Under the pieces are notes generated by a model. It was not told the origin of the DNA. It worked only from the letters and a program-made list of their open reading frames with translations, and ran no database searches. From assembly GCF_000422465.1 (NCBI RefSeq), contig NZ_KE383842.1:579845-643844 (forward strand): 64,000 nt of DNA, in the 5' to 3' direction. Shown here in pieces: positions 1-8,908 of the stretch. This stretch comes from Paenibacillus harenae DSM 16969 (GTDB lineage Bacteria; Bacillota; Bacilli; Paenibacillales; Paenibacillaceae). Position 1 is the first letter of the stretch; each line of letters starts with the position of its first letter. Both the position numbers and the translations under genes were made by a program.

Positions 1-1
1 G

Positions 2-637
2 ATTCTTGAGGAGCTGGGACTAAGCGGAACGGTCATTACGCATAACGGCGCGGCGACCATTAACGCGGATGACCGGACAGTCGTGCATCAATATGATATG
101 GTACAGGAGCATCTGCTTCGCTTTATCGAGTATTGCCGCAAGCAGGACATCCGATTTAATTTGAATACGGCGTTCGAATTGATGGTTGAGAAGCTCACGC
201 CGGAAGAAGAAGCAATGTATGCGCATTTTCAGGAGAAGCCCTTGCTTCGTGACCTTAGCGGAGACTTGCCTGGCAGCTTAGTGAAAATGTCCGTATTCGG
301 CAGCAAGGAGCAGATGGATCTCGTGCAAGCGGAGTGGGCGGAGTGGCGGCAGTGTCTCAAATCGATCCGCAGCGGCGATTATTTCATCGATCTGCATCAC
401 CCGGAGGCAAACAAAGGGATGGCGCTTCAGCAGCTCGCGGAAATCCGGAGGATCGACCGCAGCCGGATACTTGCCATCGGCAATTACTATAACGATATTA
501 CAATGCTGCAATTCGCGGGCACGGGCATCGCGATGGGGAATTCGCCGGAGGGCGTCAAGCAGGCTGCGGACGCGGTCTCGCTGACGAATAATGAAGACGG
601 CGTCGCCGCCGCTTTGCGCGAATATGCATGGACATAA
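2..637 (+). CDS. HAD-superfamily (Cof-type) phosphatase, 5' end cut by window
   Basis: The open frame runs from base 2 without a start, so the N-terminus with the nucleophile Asp motif lies outside the window. What remains is the cap and C-terminal half of a Cof-like sugar-phosphate or nucleotide phosphatase. ITHNGA near the visible N-terminus is typical of the family. The Lys of motif III is in the HPEANKG segment, and the metal-binding motif appears as IGNYYNDITML followed by AGTGIAMGNSPEGVKQAAD. The usual GDxxND is GNxxND here, so one conserved Asp is replaced by Asn. Substrate cannot be told from sequence. A hairpin terminator follows the stop directly. Confidence 0.85.
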   Translation: MLEELGLSGTVITHNGAATINADDRTVVHQYDMVQEHLLRFIEYCRKQDIRFNLNTAFELMVEKLTPEEEAMYAHFQEKPLLRDLSGDLPGSLVKMSVFGSKEQMDLVQAEWAEWRQCLKSIRSGDYFIDLHHPEANKGMALQQLAEIRRIDRSRILAIGNYYNDITMLQFAGTGIAMGNSPEGVKQAADAVSLTNNEDGVAAALREYAWT

Positions 638-640
638 ATG

Positions 641-682
641 AAAAACCCGCCGGAGCGCTAAGCTTCCGGCGGGTTTTTGTTT
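641..682 (+). terminator. Intrinsic terminator after the HAD gene
   Basis: The arms cccgccgga and tccggcggg pair around a short loop, followed by a run of T. A run of A precedes the 5' arm, so it could also work on the minus strand. Confidence 0.85.
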
Positions 683-785
683 TACGCACGATATCGTGGA
701 AATAGTACTATACCGCTTTCGATACGATTACCAGAAGGGTGAACAATTCCAAGATTGCCCCTATGGACGTAAAACCTTTTGGAGC

Positions 786-809
786 GCCCCCTGAATGTAT
801 AAAGGGGGC
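786..809 (-). other. Hairpin downstream of the DEAD-box helicase
   Basis: GCCCCC and GGGGGC arms enclose a 12-nt loop about 80 bases past the helicase stop. Read on the minus strand it is not followed by a proper T run, so it is at best a weak terminator. Bases 683-888 otherwise show nothing recognisable. Confidence 0.3.
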
Positions 810-888
810 ATCAGCAATTCATTCATGCCGCATGTAAGGCTGCTAGTCAGGCTGACCGCCAGTTCAGGCGAATTGCCAAGTCATTATG

Positions 889-2667
889 TTACCGGCCACG
901 TCCGCGCGGCTTGCTCTTTGAGCCTCCGCCGCCCGGAGCGCTGCTACGACCGCCGCTTGAGAAGTTGCCGCGTCCGCCGGCAGGAGAGTTGCCTCGCTGT
1001 CCGCCGCGTCCTCCCGGCTGGGCGTTGCCGCGCACTGCGCCGCGGCTGCTGCCTCTCGCCTCGCTTTGAGCAGCCAGCCACGGATTGTCGGCTGCCGCGC
1101 TTGCGCTTCCTGCCGCGCGCGCATTGCCGCGAGGTCTTCCGCCGACTGCAGAACGTCCCGTCCCGCTTCGCTCGCCGCCCCGCCCGGAACCGCCGGCAGC
1201 TGCACGACCCGTTCCGCCGCGGGCTGCAGGGCGATCTGCGCTTCGCCGATCTGCGCTTCGGCCGCCGTCAAGCCGTTCGCCGCGCCGTCCGGCCCAGCCC
1301 GAGCTTTGTCCCGCTGCCTCGGCTGAATCCCGTGCCGCGCCGCCTTCATTCTTGCGTCTGCTGACCGCCGCACGTCCCATTTCGCTGCGGCCGCCTCTTC
1401 GTCCGCCAGGCTTAGCCCCACGGTCTTGCTGGGCGGTACGTTCGCGCCCGCCGCGACGTCCGTCGGACTTTTGTCCGCCGCGCCTGCCGCTTTCACCGCT
1501 GTCTTTCTCCTTGCGCGGGGAAATCGGACCGCGTACGGCCGATTCCTCACCGTTACTATCGATGGAGCGGCGGTCCAGCTTCGCGTTAATGCTCTGTTCG
1601 ATGGACAGCAGCGTGTTTTTGTCATAAGGGGTAGCGAGCGTAATCGCTGTACCCTGCTGCCCGGCTCTGCCGGTTCTGCCGATGCGGTGGATGTACAGCT
1701 CGCCGTCCTGCGGCACATCGTAGTTATACACATGCGTAACGCCTTCGACGTCAAGTCCGCGAGCAGCAACGTCGGTAGCTACGAGCACCTGAAGGCGCGC
1801 GTCTCTGAATCGTTTCATGACCTGCTCGCGCTTGGCTTGCGTCAGATCGCCGTGGAGCTCATCCGATTCCACGCCCAGTTCTTGCAGCGCTTCGTTCAGC
1901 TTCTTGGCGCGAACCTTCGTCCGGCAGAAAATAACGGCCAAATAGGGTTGATGACTCTCCAATAAATGAATAAGCGCCTGCTGCTTGGCGCGGTCCGTCG
2001 TTTCATAGACAATCTGCTTAATGCTGTCGAGCGTCACATTCGTGCTGCGAATGCGGATATCGGCTGGGGATTTCATATATTCCGCTGCCAAGCGGCGTAT
2101 CGCATCCGGCATCGTTGCGGAGAACAGCATCGTCTGGCGGGCTCTCGGCGTTTGCGTAATAATGCTCTCCACCTCTGTCAGAAAACCCATATGCAGCATT
2201 TGGTCGGCTTCATCGAGCACCAGCATTTGAAGCTTGCCTAAGCTTACGGTCTCGCGTTTCATATGATCGATAAGCCGGCCGGGAGTCGCAACGACGATAT
2301 GCGGCGCTTGCTGCAGCTTGCGAATTTGCGCATCTACGTCCTGACCGCCGTATGCGGCAAGCACGCGTATGCCTAGGGGCGGCGCCAGTTTCTTCAGCTC
2401 GCTCGTAATTTGAATGGCGAGCTCCCTGGTCGGCGTCAGAATAAGCGCCTGCACCTGCTCCTTGTCGACATGAATTTTTTGCAAAATAGGCAGCGAAAAG
2501 GCCATTGTTTTGCCAGTGCCGGTCTGTGCTTGCGCAATGACATCCTGACCTCCAAGCAGCAGGGGGATGGTTTGTTTCTGAACCGGTGTCGGCTCCGTAA
2601 TGCCGTCTTGATGAAGTATTTCACTTAACTGGGGAGTAATTCCCAAAGCGGTAAAGGCGGTTGACAT
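889..2667 (-). CDS. DEAD-box ATP-dependent RNA helicase with long Arg/Gly-rich tail
   Basis: ATP-dependent RNA unwinding enzyme of 592 residues. All superfamily 2 motifs are visible: Q motif near residues 23-35, AQTGTGKT (47-54), PTREL (79-83), DEAD (152-155), SAT (183-185) and HRIGRTGR (327-334). After about residue 375 comes a tail of over 200 residues built from R, G, S, A and Q with many RGG and RRGG boxes, as seen in CshA-type cold-shock and degradosome helicases but unusually long. The start at 2667 is chosen because AGAGGAAA lies just upstream; the frame stays open 27 codons further without another good site. It is monocistronic and divergent from ywbE. Likely roles are ribosome assembly and mRNA turnover (inference). 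Confidence 0.93.
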   Translation of the reverse strand: MSTAFTALGITPQLSEILHQDGITEPTPVQKQTIPLLLGGQDVIAQAQTGTGKTMAFSLPILQKIHVDKEQVQALILTPTRELAIQITSELKKLAPPLGIRVLAAYGGQDVDAQIRKLQQAPHIVVATPGRLIDHMKRETVSLGKLQMLVLDEADQMLHMGFLTEVESIITQTPRARQTMLFSATMPDAIRRLAAEYMKSPADIRIRSTNVTLDSIKQIVYETTDRAKQQALIHLLESHQPYLAVIFCRTKVRAKKLNEALQELGVESDELHGDLTQAKREQVMKRFRDARLQVLVATDVAARGLDVEGVTHVYNYDVPQDGELYIHRIGRTGRAGQQGTAITLATPYDKNTLLSIEQSINAKLDRRSIDSNGEESAVRGPISPRKEKDSGESGRRGGQKSDGRRGGRERTAQQDRGAKPGGRRGGRSEMGRAAVSRRKNEGGAARDSAEAAGQSSGWAGRRGERLDGGRSADRRSADRPAARGGTGRAAAGGSGRGGERSGTGRSAVGGRPRGNARAAGSASAAADNPWLAAQSEARGSSRGAVRGNAQPGGRGGQRGNSPAGGRGNFSSGGRSSAPGGGGSKSKPRGRGR

Positions 2668-2794
2668 TCGTATATTTCCTCTTTTCGTGTACATCGTTTG
2701 ATGTTTAGTATAACAGTTGTCTCTATGATGTGCATCTTTGGATCTCATATGCTATCCTGATTTCAACACAAGAAAAGCAGAGGAATGATGAACG

Positions 2795-2995
2795 ATGAAT
2801 GGAACGGAACGCTCCGCGATTAGAGCGGGTATTCAGGTAGATATCGTATTGAAACAGGATCAACGGACCGGCAAGCTTACGCGCGGAATCGTAAAAGATA
2901 TTTTGACCAATTCGCCCAATCACCCGCATGGAATAAAAGTGAGGCTTGAAGGCGGCCAGGTCGGACGGGTTAAGCATATACTCGCTAATGAATAA
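2795..2995 (+). CDS. ywbE: YwbE family protein (DUF2196)
   Basis: A 66-residue protein that matches the YwbE family over its full length: an N-terminal basic part, KQDQRTGKLTRG, VKDILTNSPNHPHGIKV and a closing GGQVGRV. The family is small, widespread in Firmicutes and has no established function; the compact beta-rich, glycine-punctuated sequence suggests a small barrel, possibly nucleic-acid binding (inference). The start ATG follows AGAGGAATGATGAACG. It is divergent from the helicase and 12 bases ahead of the next gene, so the two are probably cotranscribed. Confidence 0.85.
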   Translation: MNGTERSAIRAGIQVDIVLKQDQRTGKLTRGIVKDILTNSPNHPHGIKVRLEGGQVGRVKHILANE

Positions 2996-3007
2996 AGGAG
3001 TCCTGCT

Positions 3008-3313
3008 ATGGCATTCGGCATTAAGAGAGCGGAAATGGAACTGTGGAAACAGGCCGTTGCCCGCGGCGATATCGCTTATTTAACTCATTATTGGATAGAT
3101 CCGCGTTTCCCCGGGATGCGGACGGTAACGAAGGTAGGCTGCGCGGATCTGGACAAGCTGTCGCGCTGGTGTGTAGACAACGGACTAAACCCGCGGTACA
3201 TTCATGCCAGGTCCGAATATCCGCATTTCGACCTGCTTGGATCAAAGCAGCGCGATGTGCTGCTGCAAGCGAATCAAATGGAGCAGTTAAGGCGGTTCGG
3301 AATGTTATCTTGA
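3008..3313 (+). CDS. Conserved hypothetical protein, YneQ-like
   Basis: A 101-residue soluble protein starting MAFGIKRAE with a good SD (AAAGGAG). The segments AYLTHYWIDPRFPG, TVTKVGCADLDKL and YPHFDLLG recall the B. subtilis YneQ family from memory; no biochemical role is known to me. Conserved His, Cys and Trp residues suggest a folded domain, but no catalytic signature is evident. It sits between ywbE and the DinB-GNAT gene with short gaps, in one probable operon. Confidence 0.75.
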   Translation: MAFGIKRAEMELWKQAVARGDIAYLTHYWIDPRFPGMRTVTKVGCADLDKLSRWCVDNGLNPRYIHARSEYPHFDLLGSKQRDVLLQANQMEQLRRFGMLS

Positions 3314-3328
3314 AAGGGGAGAATGGAG

Positions 3329-4525
3329 ATGACCGATGAGAGGGCGGCTTTGCTTCGGGATTTCGGGGAATGGCTCCATTTCGTTACGGATTTAGGCCGT
3401 TATGGCGATTGGCTGTGGAATCAGAGCATAGCGGCGGGCAAATGGTCCGTTCGCGAGGTTGTCGGGCATATTTTAAAATGGGACGAGTATTTCCTTGAAG
3501 GGGCGGTAGCAAAGGTCGGCATAGGGCAGTCCCTCACCTTAAAGCATATCGACTACGATGAATTTAATCGTGAGGCTGCGGCTTATGGGAAGGAAGCCGC
3601 GTCCGGGGAGCTGGTCAATCAAGCGGTGCGGATGCGTACCATGATTATCAGCGAGCTGTCCGGCTTGACGGAGGAGCAGTACACTGCGGCATATAAGGAC
3701 GCCGACGGCAATCTTTTTGAAGCTGCGCAATACATAAAGGACTTTATTTGGCATGACCGCCATCATATAGGGCAAATCCGGAGTCTCCTTTATTTCCGGC
3801 TAGAGGAAATGAGCCTCAACGGCTGGCCGGCCTTGCAGACGATCGTGTATGACGGCTGGCTTCTCCGGTTCTCGGAAGGCTATACGAAGCGTTCGAATTC
3901 CGTCAGTCCGATCTATGGTCATACGATTAAGCTTACCGACAAAATAGAAGCTTGCGAGCGCCTCTACAAAGCGCGCGGGATCAGGCCGGTATTCAAAATG
4001 ACCCCGTTCGTCAAGCCTGCTGAATTGGACGGGGAGCTTACGGCTCGCGGATACGGACGGATCGATCATACGTTTGTCAAGACGGTTCATCTGGATCAGG
4101 TTCAATTGCCGGCCCATTCCGGCATACAGCTCGAACACGATCTTACGGAGGAGTGGCTCGCTGCATTATCCGGATTGTACGGACTATCGGAGGGGCAGAG
4201 GGAGGTTACCCGCAAAATGATGGAGCAATCGCCGCTTGCGAAGTGCTTTGCGATTTTACGGGAAGAAGGAGTCCCCGTCGCTTGCGGCATCGCCGTCATC
4301 GAGGATGGCTGGATCGGGCTGTATGACATCGTAACGAGTGCCAACCACCGTAATCGCGGCTTCGGCGAGCAGCTTATTTTGCACGTACTGGATTGGGGCA
4401 AGCGGCAGGGCGCGAAGCACGGCTACCTGCTTGTCGTGAAAGAGAACGCGCCGGCCAACCGGCTGTATGAAAAGATCGGCTTTGTCCATCAGTACGATTA
4501 TTGGTACCTTGTACATCCGGAATAA
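3329..4525 (+). CDS. DinB-like domain fused to GNAT N-acetyltransferase
   Basis: A 398-residue two-domain protein. Residues about 1-155 look like a DinB_2 four-helix bundle: KWSVREVVGHILKWDEYF carries the first metal-ligand His and IWHDRHHIGQI the later ones. Residues about 165-398 form a GNAT acetyltransferase. The acetyl-CoA loop is in NHRNRGFGEQL, and the ending VKENAPANRLYEKIGF is the usual GNAT C-terminal helix-strand. DinB-like proteins often transfer thiols such as bacillithiol; GNATs acetylate amines. The fusion suggests one protein coupling modification or detoxification steps (inference). ATG 3329 is preferred over ATG 3323 because AAAGGGGA ends only two bases before the latter. Substrate unknown. 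Confidence 0.8.
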   Translation: MTDERAALLRDFGEWLHFVTDLGRYGDWLWNQSIAAGKWSVREVVGHILKWDEYFLEGAVAKVGIGQSLTLKHIDYDEFNREAAAYGKEAASGELVNQAVRMRTMIISELSGLTEEQYTAAYKDADGNLFEAAQYIKDFIWHDRHHIGQIRSLLYFRLEEMSLNGWPALQTIVYDGWLLRFSEGYTKRSNSVSPIYGHTIKLTDKIEACERLYKARGIRPVFKMTPFVKPAELDGELTARGYGRIDHTFVKTVHLDQVQLPAHSGIQLEHDLTEEWLAALSGLYGLSEGQREVTRKMMEQSPLAKCFAILREEGVPVACGIAVIEDGWIGLYDIVTSANHRNRGFGEQLILHVLDWGKRQGAKHGYLLVVKENAPANRLYEKIGFVHQYDYWYLVHPE

Positions 4526-4553
4526 GAGCTGAATTCCGAAGGAGGGTATAAAT

Positions 4554-4961
4554 GTGGCAGCGTTGAAAAGATGGTTGATTATAGCTGTGGGCTTGTTTTC
4601 GGTCACGGCAGGCTTGATCTACATAAACGGTGAGTTATTCGGCTTTCGGTTTCTCGGGCCGGAGATAGGATCTGAACGGTCAACCGTGCTTTTTTGGTCG
4701 AGAAACTCGATCGGGCTGGGCTTTATTCTCCTCGTAACTCTATTAATAAGACCGAAGATGAGGGAGCAAATCAATGACGGATTGCTTATTCTCATGCTTG
4801 GTTTATTGTTTATCATCCAGCTTCCGCCCTTTTCCTTATGGCTGTTGTTTGCTTTTTTCGGCAATGTGGAGGTCGCAGCAGGTATTATGCTCCACGCATT
4901 GCCGCTTGCGGGCATTATACGAATCGTAACTTTAGGCCGCAGGGAAAAGGCGCAGCTATAG
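4554..4961 (+). CDS. Small integral membrane protein, function unknown
   Basis: A 135-residue protein with about four hydrophobic segments (residues 6-24, 48-64, 74-90 and 95-118) and a basic C-terminus (RREKAQL). The start is GTG 4554 after AAGGAGGGTATA; the ATG two bases earlier is in another frame. No motif links it to a known transporter. It is the last gene before the leuS promoter. Confidence 0.7.
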   Translation: MAALKRWLIIAVGLFSVTAGLIYINGELFGFRFLGPEIGSERSTVLFWSRNSIGLGFILLVTLLIRPKMREQINDGLLILMLGLLFIIQLPPFSLWLLFAFFGNVEVAAGIMLHALPLAGIIRIVTLGRREKAQL

Positions 4962-5009
4962 TTGGGCATTGAAAGGGCTATTATACGGCAGTGATAACCC
5001 ATCCGTCGC

Positions 5010-5038
5010 TTGACAGCGAACCGCGCGATCATTATAAT
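5010..5038 (+). promoter_or_regulatory. Sigma-A promoter of leuS
   Basis: Perfect TTGACA (5010-5015), a 17-nt spacer and perfect TATAAT (5033-5038). Transcription would start near 5045, just before the T-box leader. Confidence 0.88.
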
Positions 5039-5044
5039 CGAAAC

Positions 5045-5338
5045 TAACCATTTTTATGCATATTCAGCGTTGAAGAGGAACAGTAATTTCGCAGACAAGG
5101 CATAGAGAGCCGGCGATTCATGGTGGAAGCCGGACCTGTTGCGGAGTGAAGCTCGCCTTGGAGCTGGGCGTACGAGGTATTCATGCTTGCCATGATACGC
5201 AAACGCTCCGTCTGGCCTGCGTTAAAGGCGACAAGTGAGTGACAGGCAAAGCATGCCTGCCGCTAACTAGGGTGGTACCACGGGAGAACAACCTCTCGTC
5301 CCTAGCGTTAATCGCTGGGGGCGTGAGGTTTTTTTGGT
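5045..5338 (+). promoter_or_regulatory. T-box riboswitch leader of leuS
   Basis: The leader has the signature T-box sequence AGGGTGGTACCACGGG at 5269-5284, followed by an intrinsic terminator (5291-5336: CCTC...GAGG arms with a T run). In the T-box mechanism uncharged tRNA pairs with a specifier codon in Stem I and its CCA end opens the terminator. A CTC leucine codon at 5152-5154 inside GAAGCTCGCC is the likely specifier, consistent with the downstream leucyl-tRNA synthetase. The AGAGAG element and distal arm of Stem I lie at about 5104-5135. Confidence 0.92.
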
Positions 5339-5417
5339 TTCCGGTCATCCGGAAAGAAAAATTTGATTCGGCGTTAAAACTACCGATCAAAGTATGAAGC
5401 CTGGGAGGTCAAACAAG

Positions 5418-7856
5418 ATGAGTCAGGAACAGCAATTTCACGGATATCATCCGCAGGCTGTCGAGCTGAAGTGGCAGCAGTATTGGGAGAACAACAAGAC
5501 GTTTGAAACAAAAGAGGAGCCCGGTAAGCCAAAGTTCTATGCGCTGGATATGTTTCCGTATCCATCGGGGGCCGGCTTGCACGTCGGTCATCCGGAAGGT
5601 TATACGGCAACGGATATCGTATCGCGCTACAAAAGAATGCAGGGCTACAACGTACTTCATCCGATGGGCTGGGACGCGTTCGGCCTGCCCGCGGAGCAGC
5701 ATGCACTGGATACCGGCCAGCACCCGCGCGACATCACGTTCAAAAACATCGATAATTTCCGCAGGCAAATTAAATCGCTGGGCTTCTCCTATGATTGGGA
5801 CCGCGAGTTCAGTACGACGGATCCGGATTATTACAAATGGACGCAATGGATTTTCATCCAGTTGTATAAGCGCGGCCTTGCTTACGTAGCGGAGGTGCCG
5901 GTGAACTGGTGTCCCGCCCTCGGCACCGTGCTTGCCAATGAGGAAGTCATCGACGGCAAGAGCGAGCGCGGCGGCCATCCGGTAATCCGGAAGCCGATGC
6001 GGCAGTGGATACTGAAAATTACCGAATACGCGGATCGGCTGCTGGACGATCTGGAGGAGCTTGATTGGTCCGAGAGCATTAAGGATATGCAGCGCAACTG
6101 GATCGGAAAGTCGAAGGGCGCCGAGGTTACGTTCAACATTGAGGGGCATGACGCTTCGCTTGTCGTATTTACGACTCGTCCGGACACATTGTTCGGCGCG
6201 ACTTACTGCGTTCTCGCTCCCGAGCACGAGCTTGTCGCCCGGATCGTAACGCCGGAGCAGCAACCGGCAGTCGAGGCATATCGGGATGCGGCGGCGCGCA
6301 AGAGCGATCTTGAGCGTACCGATCTTGCGAAGGATAAAACAGGCGTGTTCACAGGCGCTTATGCGATCAATCCCGTAAACGGCGTGAAAACGCCGATCTG
6401 GATTGCCGACTACGTGCTTGCCGGCTACGGGACGGGCGCGATTATGGCGGTTCCGGGCCACGATTCCCGCGACTGGGAGTTCGCGAAGCAATTCGAGCTG
6501 CCGATCGTCGAGGTTGTGAAGGGCGGCGATGTGACGCAGGAGGCCTATACGGGCGACGGCGAGCACGTGAACTCCGATTTCCTGAACGGATTAAATAACG
6601 AAGCGGCGATTGCCGCGATGATCGAGCATTTGGATGTTACGGGCAAAGGGCAAGGCAAGGTAACCTACCGTCTGCGCGACTGGCTGTTCAGCCGTCAACG
6701 GTATTGGGGCGAGCCGATTCCGATCCTTCATCTGGAGGACGGCACGATGAAGACGGTCCCGGAAGACCAGCTGCCGCTTCTGCTGCCTGACGTCGACGCC
6801 ATCACGCCTTCCGGAACGGGCGAATCGCCGCTTGCGAACGTGACGGATTGGGTGAACACGACCGATCCGGAGACGGGGATGAACGCGCGCCGCGAGACCA
6901 ATACGATGCCGCAATGGGCCGGCAGTTGCTGGTATTACCTGCGCTTTATCGATCCGAAGAACGACAAGGAAATTTGCTCGCCGGAGAAACAGAAGGAATG
7001 GCTGCCGGTCGACCTCTATATCGGCGGCGCCGAGCATGCGGTTCTTCACCTGTTGTACGCCCGTTTCTGGCATAAAGTGCTGTATGATATCGGCGTTGTG
7101 CATACGAAGGAGCCGTTCCATAAGCTCGTCAATCAAGGGATGATTCTCGGTAATAACAATGAGAAAATGTCCAAATCGCGCGGCAATGTCATCAATCCGG
7201 ATGATATCGTGAACGAATACGGCGCCGACACGCTGCGGATGTACGAAATGTTCATGGGTCCATTGGAAGCGACAAAACCTTGGAATACAAACGGCGTTGA
7301 AGGCACGTACCGTTTCTTGAGCCGGGTATGGCGCTTGTTCGTCAACGAGGAAGGAAGCTTGAACGGTAAGATCGGCAGCGGCGAGACGAGCGATGCGTTC
7401 AAACGGACTTGGCACCGCTCGATCAAAAAAATCACCGAGGATTATGAAGCGCTCCGCTTCAATACGGTGATCAGCCAGTTGATGATTTTCGTCAATGAAG
7501 CCTACAAAACCGATCTATTGCCGACAGCGGCAATGGAGCAATTCGTGCAATTGCTGTCTCCGATCGCGCCGCATATCGCGGAAGAGCTGTGGGAGAGACT
7601 GGGCCGCAAAGACTCGCTGTCGTATGCGGCGTTCCCAACGTTCGATGAGGCTTGGACGGTAGACCAGGAAGTCGAGATCGTGGTGCAGGTAAACGGTAAG
7701 ATCGTTGACCGCGTATCGATCGCGGCGGATATGGAGACGGAAGGCATGGAGAGCCTTGCGAGGGAGCTTGAGAAGGTGCGGGAGCTTATTGCCGGCAAGA
7801 CGATTCGTAAAGTCATAGCGGTAAAAGGCAAGCTGGTCAATATCGTAGCAAACTAA
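5418..7856 (+). CDS. leuS: Leucyl-tRNA synthetase
   Basis: Class I aminoacyl-tRNA synthetase of 812 residues that charges tRNA-Leu in the cytoplasm. The HIGH motif appears as HVGH (residues 55-58), the KMSKS loop as KMSKS (583-587). The CP1 editing domain lies between, including the TTRPDTLFG threonine-rich loop and the AVPGHDSRD segment. Length is normal for bacterial LeuRS. ATG 5418 follows GGGAGG with good spacing; the open frame extends eight codons further without a better site. Expression is controlled by the T-box. An inverted repeat shared with the end of comER closes the unit. Confidence 0.98.
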   Translation: MSQEQQFHGYHPQAVELKWQQYWENNKTFETKEEPGKPKFYALDMFPYPSGAGLHVGHPEGYTATDIVSRYKRMQGYNVLHPMGWDAFGLPAEQHALDTGQHPRDITFKNIDNFRRQIKSLGFSYDWDREFSTTDPDYYKWTQWIFIQLYKRGLAYVAEVPVNWCPALGTVLANEEVIDGKSERGGHPVIRKPMRQWILKITEYADRLLDDLEELDWSESIKDMQRNWIGKSKGAEVTFNIEGHDASLVVFTTRPDTLFGATYCVLAPEHELVARIVTPEQQPAVEAYRDAAARKSDLERTDLAKDKTGVFTGAYAINPVNGVKTPIWIADYVLAGYGTGAIMAVPGHDSRDWEFAKQFELPIVEVVKGGDVTQEAYTGDGEHVNSDFLNGLNNEAAIAAMIEHLDVTGKGQGKVTYRLRDWLFSRQRYWGEPIPILHLEDGTMKTVPEDQLPLLLPDVDAITPSGTGESPLANVTDWVNTTDPETGMNARRETNTMPQWAGSCWYYLRFIDPKNDKEICSPEKQKEWLPVDLYIGGAEHAVLHLLYARFWHKVLYDIGVVHTKEPFHKLVNQGMILGNNNEKMSKSRGNVINPDDIVNEYGADTLRMYEMFMGPLEATKPWNTNGVEGTYRFLSRVWRLFVNEEGSLNGKIGSGETSDAFKRTWHRSIKKITEDYEALRFNTVISQLMIFVNEAYKTDLLPTAAMEQFVQLLSPIAPHIAEELWERLGRKDSLSYAAFPTFDEAWTVDQEVEIVVQVNGKIVDRVSIAADMETEGMESLARELEKVRELIAGKTIRKVIAVKGKLVNIVAN

Positions 7857-7864
7857 CGCAAATC

Positions 7865-7917
7865 GAAGAGGTGAGCGGACATTAGCTGAAGAACAGCTAT
7901 TGACCGTTCACCTCTTC
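7865..7917. terminator. Shared hairpin between convergent leuS and comER
   Basis: CGAAGAGGTGAGCGG (from about 7864) pairs with CCGTTCACCTCTTCG (ends about 7918) with one wobble, a 15-bp stem. The 3' arm is the end of the comER reading frame. Neither side has a strong T run, so it may act as a weak bidirectional terminator or a 3' stabiliser. Confidence 0.5.
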
Positions 7918-8736
7918 GCCTATGAATGCGACGGAAACCTTGGTCAGATCCTCACGGAACTTGTCATGCGTCGTTCGGATGAGCTGATTGAAGACGCCGT
8001 CCGTTTCTCTGCGCAGCAGATTCAAAGCTTTTGCGGTTATGCCTCCCGGAACGGCCACCCGTTCCTGAACCTGCTCCGGCGTCAGTCCGCCTTCCGTCAG
8101 CAGCATTCCGGTGCCGAGCAGCATCGCGCTCGCAACTTTCAGCGCTACCTCGCGTCCGATGCCCGTTTCTTCGACCGCGGCATCGACGAATTGCTCAAGC
8201 AGGAAGGAGATAAAGGCCGGACCGCAGCTCGACAGGTCCGATACGATGCGGGTGTAGCTTTCATCTATGCGCAGCGGATCGCTTATATGCGATAGCAGCG
8301 ACTCCAAGCTTGCTTTGTCCTCCTCTTGCATCGTTTGGCCGTAAATGCAGAGCGAAGCGCCGCTTAGTACATAATTCGTAATGCTGGGGATGACCTTGGC
8401 TATTTTACAATCCAATTCTCCTTCAAGATGAGAGATAAGAACCGGACTTGTAATCGAAACAAGGATTTGATCCGGCCGGACGACCGGCTTAAGATCGTCG
8501 ACAACCCGCTTGAACTCATGCGGCTTGATGCACAAAAAAACAACGTCGCAGCCGCAGGCAGCGCTCTCGTTCGAGAATTCGGCTCTCATGCCGGAATAAC
8601 GGTCGGCTAATGCTTGCGCTTTTGCAAAGGTGCGGTTGCTTACTGAGATTTGTGACGGCGATAATGCGCCCGATGCAATAAATGCTTCAATGAGCAGGCT
8701 TCCCATTGTGCCCGTCCCGATAAATCCGACATTCAT
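7897..8736 (-). CDS. comER: ComER, pyrroline-5-carboxylate reductase-like late competence protein
   Basis: A 279-residue protein of the ProC family. It has an N-terminal Rossmann fold with GFIGTGTMGSLL (residues 4-15), the CIKPHEF segment typical of ProC proteins near residue 69, and the C-terminal dimerisation domain with SSCGPAFISFLLEQF and VAVPGGITAKAL. Its place, divergent from comEA, is that of comER in B. subtilis, so the ComER assignment rests on synteny plus family. ProC itself would be the alternative. Whether it reduces P5C is not known. ATG 8736 follows TAGGAGGGTTCAGC. A perfect hairpin sits directly upstream of that SD (see repeats). Confidence 0.85.
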   Translation of the reverse strand: MNVGFIGTGTMGSLLIEAFIASGALSPSQISVSNRTFAKAQALADRYSGMRAEFSNESAACGCDVVFLCIKPHEFKRVVDDLKPVVRPDQILVSITSPVLISHLEGELDCKIAKVIPSITNYVLSGASLCIYGQTMQEEDKASLESLLSHISDPLRIDESYTRIVSDLSSCGPAFISFLLEQFVDAAVEETGIGREVALKVASAMLLGTGMLLTEGGLTPEQVQERVAVPGGITAKALNLLRRETDGVFNQLIRTTHDKFREDLTKVSVAFIGEEVNGQ

Positions 8737-8743
8737 GCTGAAC

Positions 8744-8770
8744 CCTCCTATAGTTTTGCCATCGCAAAAC
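8744..8770 (-). repeat. Hairpin-plus-SD element upstream of comER (diverged family member)
   Basis: On the minus strand GTTTTGC, loop GATG and GCAAAAC form a perfect 7-bp stem, followed by TAT and the comER Shine-Dalgarno AGGAGG. The layout and core match the tandem elements at 24600, 31760 and 52288, though only one copy is present here and the sequence is more distant. Confidence 0.5.
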
Positions 8771-8800
8771 CAGTGTCATTAACTTATACGCGGCTAAGCG

Positions 8801-8820
8801 TGCAAGGAACAGTCCTTGCA
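8801..8820. promoter_or_regulatory. Perfect palindrome between comER and comEA
   Basis: TGCAAGGA and TCCTTGCA enclose the loop ACAG. It lies in the divergent regulatory region and could be an operator or RNA hairpin in the comER leader. No known binding-site consensus is recognised. Confidence 0.4.
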
Positions 8821-8908
8821 TTTCAGTTGCTCTCTTACCATATTCGGAACGACTTGTTTCATATGTCAATCATTTCAAAAAAATGTCGTTTAAAGAGGAG
8901 GAATCTTT

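Noticed and set aside
864..1769. Long open frames on both strands across the helicase tail (for example 864-1769 minus, 1085-1627 plus)
   Set aside because: They are shadows of GC-rich, repetitive RGG coding; no SD, and their products are low-complexity Arg/Pro/Ala without a family.
5409..6566. 385-codon minus-strand frame opposite leuS
   Set aside because: Antisense shadow of a strongly conserved gene; no SD and no recognisable protein.
8878..8908. ComK-type AT box (AAAA-N5-GTTT) before comEA
   Set aside because: Only one imperfect half-site is seen and a second box at the proper spacing is missing.
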